A DNA stretch of 64,000 bases, taken from the NCBI GenBank assembly GCA_046595995.1, contig JBKJNB010000037.1, forward strand, positions 1-64,000. The letters are read 5' to 3'. Numbering within the stretch: position 1 is the first letter of the stretch; each line of letters opens with the position of its first letter. The notes under the pieces were generated by a model. It ran no database searches. It was not told where the DNA came from and saw only the letters and a list, made by a program, of their open reading frames with translations. Below are positions 60,326 through 64,000 of the stretch, one piece after another. The position numbers were made by a program, and so were the translations under genes. Source of the DNA: JAWXBR01 sp046595995 (GTDB lineage: Bacteria > Bacteroidota > Ignavibacteria > Kapaibacteriales > Kapaibacteriaceae).

Positions 60326-61406
60326 CAGGTATGCTTTAATCAGTTCATCGAGGTCGCCATTCATCACGGATTGCACGTCTGTGATTTTTGTCTCCGTGCG
60401 ATGGTCGTTTACCATCGTGTATGGCTGAAAGACATAGCTGCGAATTTGTGAGCCCCATTCAATGCGCTTCTTGGTGCCTTCGATGACGGCTTTTGCAGCA
60501 TCTTCTTCTTCACGACGTTTTTGATAGAGGCGACTCTTCAGCATCTTCATCGCACGTTCGCGGTTTAAGAGCTGCGAGCGTTCTTGCTGACATGCAACGA
60601 CGATGCCACTAGGGATGTGGCGCAATCGAACGGCAGTTTCTACCTTGTTGACGTTCTGTCCACCCTTACCACCCGATCGGAACGTGTCCATTTCGACATC
60701 GGCCGGATTCACAACAATCTCAACATCGTCCTCGACCTCAGGATAAACAAATACCGACGCAAACGACGTGTGTCTGCGAGCGTTGGAGTCGTATGGACTG
60801 ATTCGTACGAGTCTGTGAACACCGTTTTCTGCTTTGAGGAATCCGTATGCAAATCGGCCGCGTATCTCGAGCGTGCCACTCTTGATACCCGCCATATCGC
60901 CCTCTTGCTCGTCTGCAAGAAAGACCTGGTAGTTGTTTTTCTCTGCCCACCGCGTGTACATGCGCATGAGCATCTCAGCCCAATCCTGCGCCTCTGTTCC
61001 ACCAGCACCTGCGTTAATCGTGAGGATGCAATTGCGATCATCGTCAACGCCAGAAAGAATCTTACGCAACTCAAGATCATCGACGCTTTTCTTGCAGCGG
61101 CCGAGCTCCAGAATGATGTCGGCTTCCATGCTATCATCTTCGACTTCCGAAGCCAAGTCAATCAGTGCCTGCACATCCTCAACTGCGCGCACTGCGCCTT
61201 CCCAGGTGCCAATCCAGTCCTTGCGGTCGGCGATCTCCTGCATAACCTTCTGTGCTGTTTGTTGACTATCCCAGAAGCCGGCGGCCTGGGAGAGCATCTC
61301 GCGCTCTGCTATCTCGTCGCGTTTACGATCGATGTCAAAGAAACCTCCGAAGTTGCTCTACACGTTCACGGAGTTCACTCAGTTGCTGTTGTTGGGGGTC
61401 AAACAT
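60305..61406 (-). CDS. prfB: Peptide chain release factor 2, programmed +1 frameshift
   Basis: RF2 terminates at UGA and UAA. The gene starts at ATG 61406 (MFDPQQQQLSELRERVEQLRRFL) and meets an in-frame TGA at codon 24 (61337-61335). The +1 frame then continues DIDRKRDEIAERE into the long frame to 60305, giving 366 residues, the normal RF2 length. The GGQ motif is present (SGGKGGQNVNKVETAVRLRH); the stop-codon-reading tripeptide is SPY in RISPYDSNARRHTSFASV, where E. coli has SPF. An ORF caller would truncate it at 61297. Confidence 0.93.
61334..61352 (-). promoter_or_regulatory. prfB frameshift (recoding) site
   Basis: On the coding strand CGGAGG-TTT-CTT-TGA-C: a Shine-Dalgarno-like GGAGG a few nt before the slippery CTT-T and the UGA stop followed by C, the weakest UGA context. 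This is the classical arrangement by which low RF2 levels raise +1 frameshifting and thus RF2 synthesis. Confidence 0.95.
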
Positions 61407-61410
61407 GGTA

Positions 61411-61443
61411 CAAAGATACCAAGCTTGCAGAAAGCTTCTCAAA
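61411..61443 (-). promoter_or_regulatory. Candidate promoter of prfB giving a leaderless mRNA
   Basis: TTTG (61443 to 61440) and TATCTTTG (61418 to 61411) are separated by 21 nt and match the Bacteroidota -33/-7 consensus. The -7 element ends 4 nt before the prfB ATG, so transcription should start at the ATG. No Shine-Dalgarno sequence precedes this start. Confidence 0.5.
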
Positions 61444-61447
61444 CTGC

Positions 61448-62578
61448 TTAGACAAAGGTGCGACGAATCCACGCGGCAAGAAATGGGTCTTCCACGTGAT
61501 AGCCGTCCTGGTCACGGTAGATGAGTTCCTTCTCAAGAAGGGATTCAAGTGCACGACGAACAGTACTTATCGAACCGAGACGGTTGCGTTCGATAAACGA
61601 TGTGCCCGATGGTTCGGCCACCACACGGTCTTTTGCGACTGCAGACAACACACTCCACTGCTGATCGGTGATCATCGATCGAAAGCCATAGTAAAGGTGT
61701 TCCTGTTCACCGAGGACCTCCCCAAACACAGCGTCTGCAGCTTCCACTTCGATCCGCGCCGTACCCTTTGCATACAAGCGGTTGCATAACTGCTGTACAT
61801 GGAACGTCCGTCTCTCTGCAAGTTCTTGTACGCGCAATGACGCGGCGGACGTGATCCGGCGTCGGCGCTTCGCAAACTGACCGATGATGAAGTCGGAGTA
61901 CACCTGCGTGTCTATTGGACCGAGCATCATATGCTCTGTGCTTTGATAAAACGGCCGTGCGTGATCGGAGAACATCAGGGTCATTAAATCGCGGTTGCTA
62001 CCCGCGAATAAAAATCGAGTGTTCTTCATCCGTTGTATGTGCGAACGTAGGAGTTCTTCTACGTTCCCTTCAGCGTATGAGGCCACCTGCTGGAATTCAT
62101 CAAATGCAACAATTACGCGCTTATCATATGCCTCGAGGTATCGAAATACGTCTGCTAATTGGTCCGCATTCCCACTTACCGCAGAGGATGACGTCGCTTG
62201 CAGTTCAACGGAAGGCATTCCATCGGCGCCAATTTTAATTGTGCCACTAACCAAGCGTGCAAAGTCGCGCAGGATATCGGCCATCTTCTTGCCACGCGAA
62301 TGCAGGTGCCGTGCAACAGCCGATGCAAGAGCGCCCGTCAAGCCCGCTACGTCTGTTGTGGGATGCAGGTCTACGTAGAGACATCCAGCGCGCTTCCGAA
62401 CCTTGTTAAAAAGATGATGGATGAGCGCAGACTTGCCCATCCTGCGCAATGCTATAAGGGTAACGTTCCAGTCGCCAAGCAATGCACGCTCTAGTCGCGC
62501 AAGCTCAGCGTCGCGGTCGCAGAACGTTTCTGGATCATACCCCTGTACGGGAAACGGATTGGTCTCTTGTACTGCCAT
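61448..62578 (-). CDS. Archaeal-type AAA ATPase with C-terminal winged helix
   Basis: 376 residues from ATG 62578 (MAVQETNPFPVQGYDPETFCDRDAELARLERALL); the frame upstream runs through an iteron array and has poor composition. Walker A ALRRMGKSALIHHLF (~45), Walker B VIVAFDEFQQV (~160), sensor-like RFLFAGSNRDLM (~195), Arg-rich FAKRRRRI, and a C-terminal winged-helix region (WSVLSAVAKDRVVAEPSGTSFIERNRLGSISTVRRALESLLEKELIYRDQDGYHVEDPFLAAWIRR). This matches the PF01637-like ATP-binding proteins common in archaea and Bacteroidota; their role is unknown. It ends 42 nt before the prfB start. Confidence 0.88.
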   Translation of the reverse strand: MAVQETNPFPVQGYDPETFCDRDAELARLERALLGDWNVTLIALRRMGKSALIHHLFNKVRKRAGCLYVDLHPTTDVAGLTGALASAVARHLHSRGKKMADILRDFARLVSGTIKIGADGMPSVELQATSSSAVSGNADQLADVFRYLEAYDKRVIVAFDEFQQVASYAEGNVEELLRSHIQRMKNTRFLFAGSNRDLMTLMFSDHARPFYQSTEHMMLGPIDTQVYSDFIIGQFAKRRRRITSAASLRVQELAERRTFHVQQLCNRLYAKGTARIEVEAADAVFGEVLGEQEHLYYGFRSMITDQQWSVLSAVAKDRVVAEPSGTSFIERNRLGSISTVRRALESLLEKELIYRDQDGYHVEDPFLAAWIRRTFV

Positions 62579-62586
62579 TCTCGAAG

Positions 62587-62647
62587 TTACGCAAAATGCG
62601 TTGCGCAAAATGCGTAACGCAAAATGCGTAACGCAAAATGCGTTATC
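62587..62647. repeat. Iteron-like array of four 14-bp units
   Basis: Four contiguous copies of a 14-bp unit with core GCAAAATGCG and flank TAAC or TTGC lie between the end of the outer-membrane gene and the ATPase start. Each unit contains the inverted repeat ACGCA-AAA-TGCGT (the second is GCGCA), and the joints TGCGTAACGCA are themselves near-palindromic. It occupies the promoter position of the ATPase gene. Confidence 0.8.
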
Positions 62648-62655
62648 GCAGTAAC

Positions 62656-64000
62656 TCAGAGTAATGGGCTCGAAACGGTAATCGACCAGCCGAACGTTCC
62701 GCGCGGAGTGGCAACGGGTCCGACGGGCCACAGTGCATCGAAGCGCAGGAAGAGGAAATCGCTGATGAACGTAGGTATTCTGCTAACTGCGAAGCCAGCC
62801 TCTGTATACCACCCATGGGTTGAATCGTAGACACGTCCGGGCACAACGGCCTGCGCTCGTTGCACCATATTCAGGGCGCTGAATTTTCCTATGAGATCGA
62901 TTCCTCTGCCATTGAAAGTCGGAAGGCCAATGGCCCGCCACCACATATCGGAGAAGTTGTGTTCGGCATGCAAGGCCACATACTCGGTACCTGCGTATGC
63001 ATTCACCGGTACAGTCGCGAGGTCTGTGGTCGATCCCATCAGAAAGAACCGCCTCATCGATGGGAACTGATACTGGCGTGGCGTCGCGTCTACAGCACGC
63101 CCCCCTTTCACATCAAGCGCAAGCTCCATGGGATGATACCCCGTGGCAAACGTGGGCAACACTGCACCTAGATGAACCTCGATATTCGAGAAGTTCTGGG
63201 AAGTAATTACCTCTTGACCATATAGCATCGATACTGTACCAAAGACGGGCCATGCAGTGCCGAGTATGTTATCGACCAACGTTGGCTGCCCTACACTAAT
63301 CGAAGCGTGAACCGTGCGATAGGCGCCTGCGTGCGCAGTGACTGGAGTACGATTGATGTCAGTTATCACTGGCATGTTGATATGACGTGCTTCGGCGAAT
63401 AGTGCGCCGATGTTGAAACGACCAACGGTGAGTCGGGCACCGACGTCAAAGCCATCACGTCGGTAGTAGTCCAAGTTGTCTGCAAACAGCAGGTCGGTGA
63501 AGTCGAATGTTTCAAATCGTTTCAGAATCGTTCGAGGGCTCTGCATTGTTGTCATGATTGAGAACACCTTGCCGGTTGCATCAAGCTGCAGACCCGGCTC
63601 ACGCAAGACCTTAACGTTCATACCTACGCTGCCTGCTCGTGTCAACCGATCGGTAACTGTGTCCTTTCCACCGAGAGACCCCATAACCTTCAAGGTGGCG
63701 AACGTGGTGGCTGCGATGAGTTCTCCACCGTACATCACACCAGTAATGGTGGAGCGGTCAATGACAGGCGATAACCCGAAGCCCACATTGCCAATGCTCG
63801 GCAGATGAATGAGACCAACAGTTGGAGCAGGGTCGATGCGCTTGCCGGCGGAGTCGTGCGGTGGGCCAATGCTGTCGGCTCGTCTGTATATCTCGCGTTC
63901 TTCTTCACTGGGTTCGGCAAACGCGTGTGCTTCCCAGAACTCAGATTTGGCCGAGTCTGCGTCGGGTGCAACAGTAATGCGTTTGCCCTTTATATCAACG
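62656..64000 (-). CDS. DUF5686-like outer-membrane protein, C-terminal part
   Basis: The frame is open from stop 62656 to the right edge of the window, 448 codons plus one base, so the start lies outside; the GTG at 63786 is only an internal codon. Near the edge the sequence ADSAKSEFWEAHAFAEPSEEEREIYRRADSI recalls the region after the carboxypeptidase-regulatory domain in DUF5686 proteins. The remainder is a large outer-membrane beta-barrel (FGLSPVIDRSTITGVMYGGEL..., MELALDVKGGRAVD, FFLMGSTTDLATVPVNAYAGTEYVALHAEHNFSDMWWRAIGLP) ending in SITVSSPLL. Function unknown. Confidence 0.78.
   Translation of the reverse strand, partial: VDIKGKRITVAPDADSAKSEFWEAHAFAEPSEEEREIYRRADSIGPPHDSAGKRIDPAPTVGLIHLPSIGNVGFGLSPVIDRSTITGVMYGGELIAATTFATLKVMGSLGGKDTVTDRLTRAGSVGMNVKVLREPGLQLDATGKVFSIMTTMQSPRTILKRFETFDFTDLLFADNLDYYRRDGFDVGARLTVGRFNIGALFAEARHINMPVITDINRTPVTAHAGAYRTVHASISVGQPTLVDNILGTAWPVFGTVSMLYGQEVITSQNFSNIEVHLGAVLPTFATGYHPMELALDVKGGRAVDATPRQYQFPSMRRFFLMGSTTDLATVPVNAYAGTEYVALHAEHNFSDMWWRAIGLPTFNGRGIDLIGKFSALNMVQRAQAVVPGRVYDSTHGWYTEAGFAVSRIPTFISDFLFLRFDALWPVGPVATPRGTFGWSITVSSPLL

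Noticed and set aside
60584..61789. A 401-codon plus-strand open frame
   Set aside because: It lies antisense to prfB and the end of the AAA ATPase gene, both of which have full family motifs; its translation has no recognisable domain.
1..64000. tRNA, rRNA, CRISPR array, insertion sequence or prophage
   Set aside because: I saw no conserved tRNA T-loop signatures, rRNA blocks, regularly spaced repeats, transposase or phage genes in either strand; a covariance-model search would be needed for certainty.

Overview
The window is a gene-dense bacterial chromosome segment of roughly 50% GC with about 50 protein genes and no rRNA, tRNA, CRISPR array, insertion sequence or prophage that I can see. 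It most resembles the Bacteroidota/Chlorobiota/Ignavibacteriota/Kapaibacteriota (FCB) group. The reasons are: several secreted proteins end in type IX secretion (T9SS) style sorting domains; promoter-like elements fit the Bacteroidota TAnnTTTG pattern; the ATP synthase cluster lacks atpD and atpC, as in Chlorobi; and DUF5686-like, DUF1573 and deoxyhypusine-synthase-like genes are present. The taxon is inferred from gene content, not from a marker gene.

Layout. 1-1275: start of a large secreted protein running off the left edge, with a structured non-coding leader to 1773. 1.8-9.4 kb (minus): obg, a conserved unknown, an ECF sigma factor with a putative anti-sigma partner, radA, and three envelope genes. 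9.4-15.8 kb (minus): an F-type ATP synthase cluster atpZ-I-B-E-F-H-A-hldD-G, with the heptose epimerase hldD tightly embedded between atpA and atpG. 15.9-20.0 kb (minus): a secreted protein, adenosine kinase, ddl and a family-4 uracil-DNA glycosylase. 20.1-31.2 kb: a lipoprotein (plus), then clpC, a secreted carboxypeptidase-regulatory-domain protein, an enoyl-CoA hydratase and two paralogous secreted subtilases (minus). 31.2-35.3 kb (plus): dnaX, a tatD gene fused in frame to an outer-membrane protein, upp and a small protein. 35.4-46.1 kb (minus): an aminotransferase, a polyproline outer-membrane protein, a 1190-residue T9SS cargo, an MlaF-like ATPase, a fused DppD-DppF ATPase and a MOP-type exporter. 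46.1-52.3 kb: mostly plus-strand envelope genes with dapB, plus a minus-strand deoxyhypusine-synthase homologue. 52.3-64 kb: dnaA (minus); tatC, polyprenyl synthase, Bax-inhibitor-1, a TPR protein and lptG/F (plus); then purK, acpS, prfB with a programmed frameshift, an archaeal-type AAA ATPase behind an iteron array, and a DUF5686-like outer-membrane protein that is cut by the right edge (minus).

The individual genes are mainly housekeeping and envelope biogenesis. The least ordinary signals are at DNA level: (1) an octamer AAGGGGCT present 24 times in 64 kb, 12 in each orientation and in all reading frames; (2) a repeated pattern in which the stop-codon end of one gene is tandemly copied just before the next gene, with copies differing mainly at synonymous positions; (3) promoter-like TAnnTTYG elements 2-8 nt from start codons, suggesting leaderless mRNAs; and (4) an in-frame TatD/outer-membrane-protein fusion in which the end of TatD reads as the signal peptide of the second protein. 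Translational coupling by ATGA, TGATG, TAATG or GTGA overlaps is very common and was used to correct many start sites.
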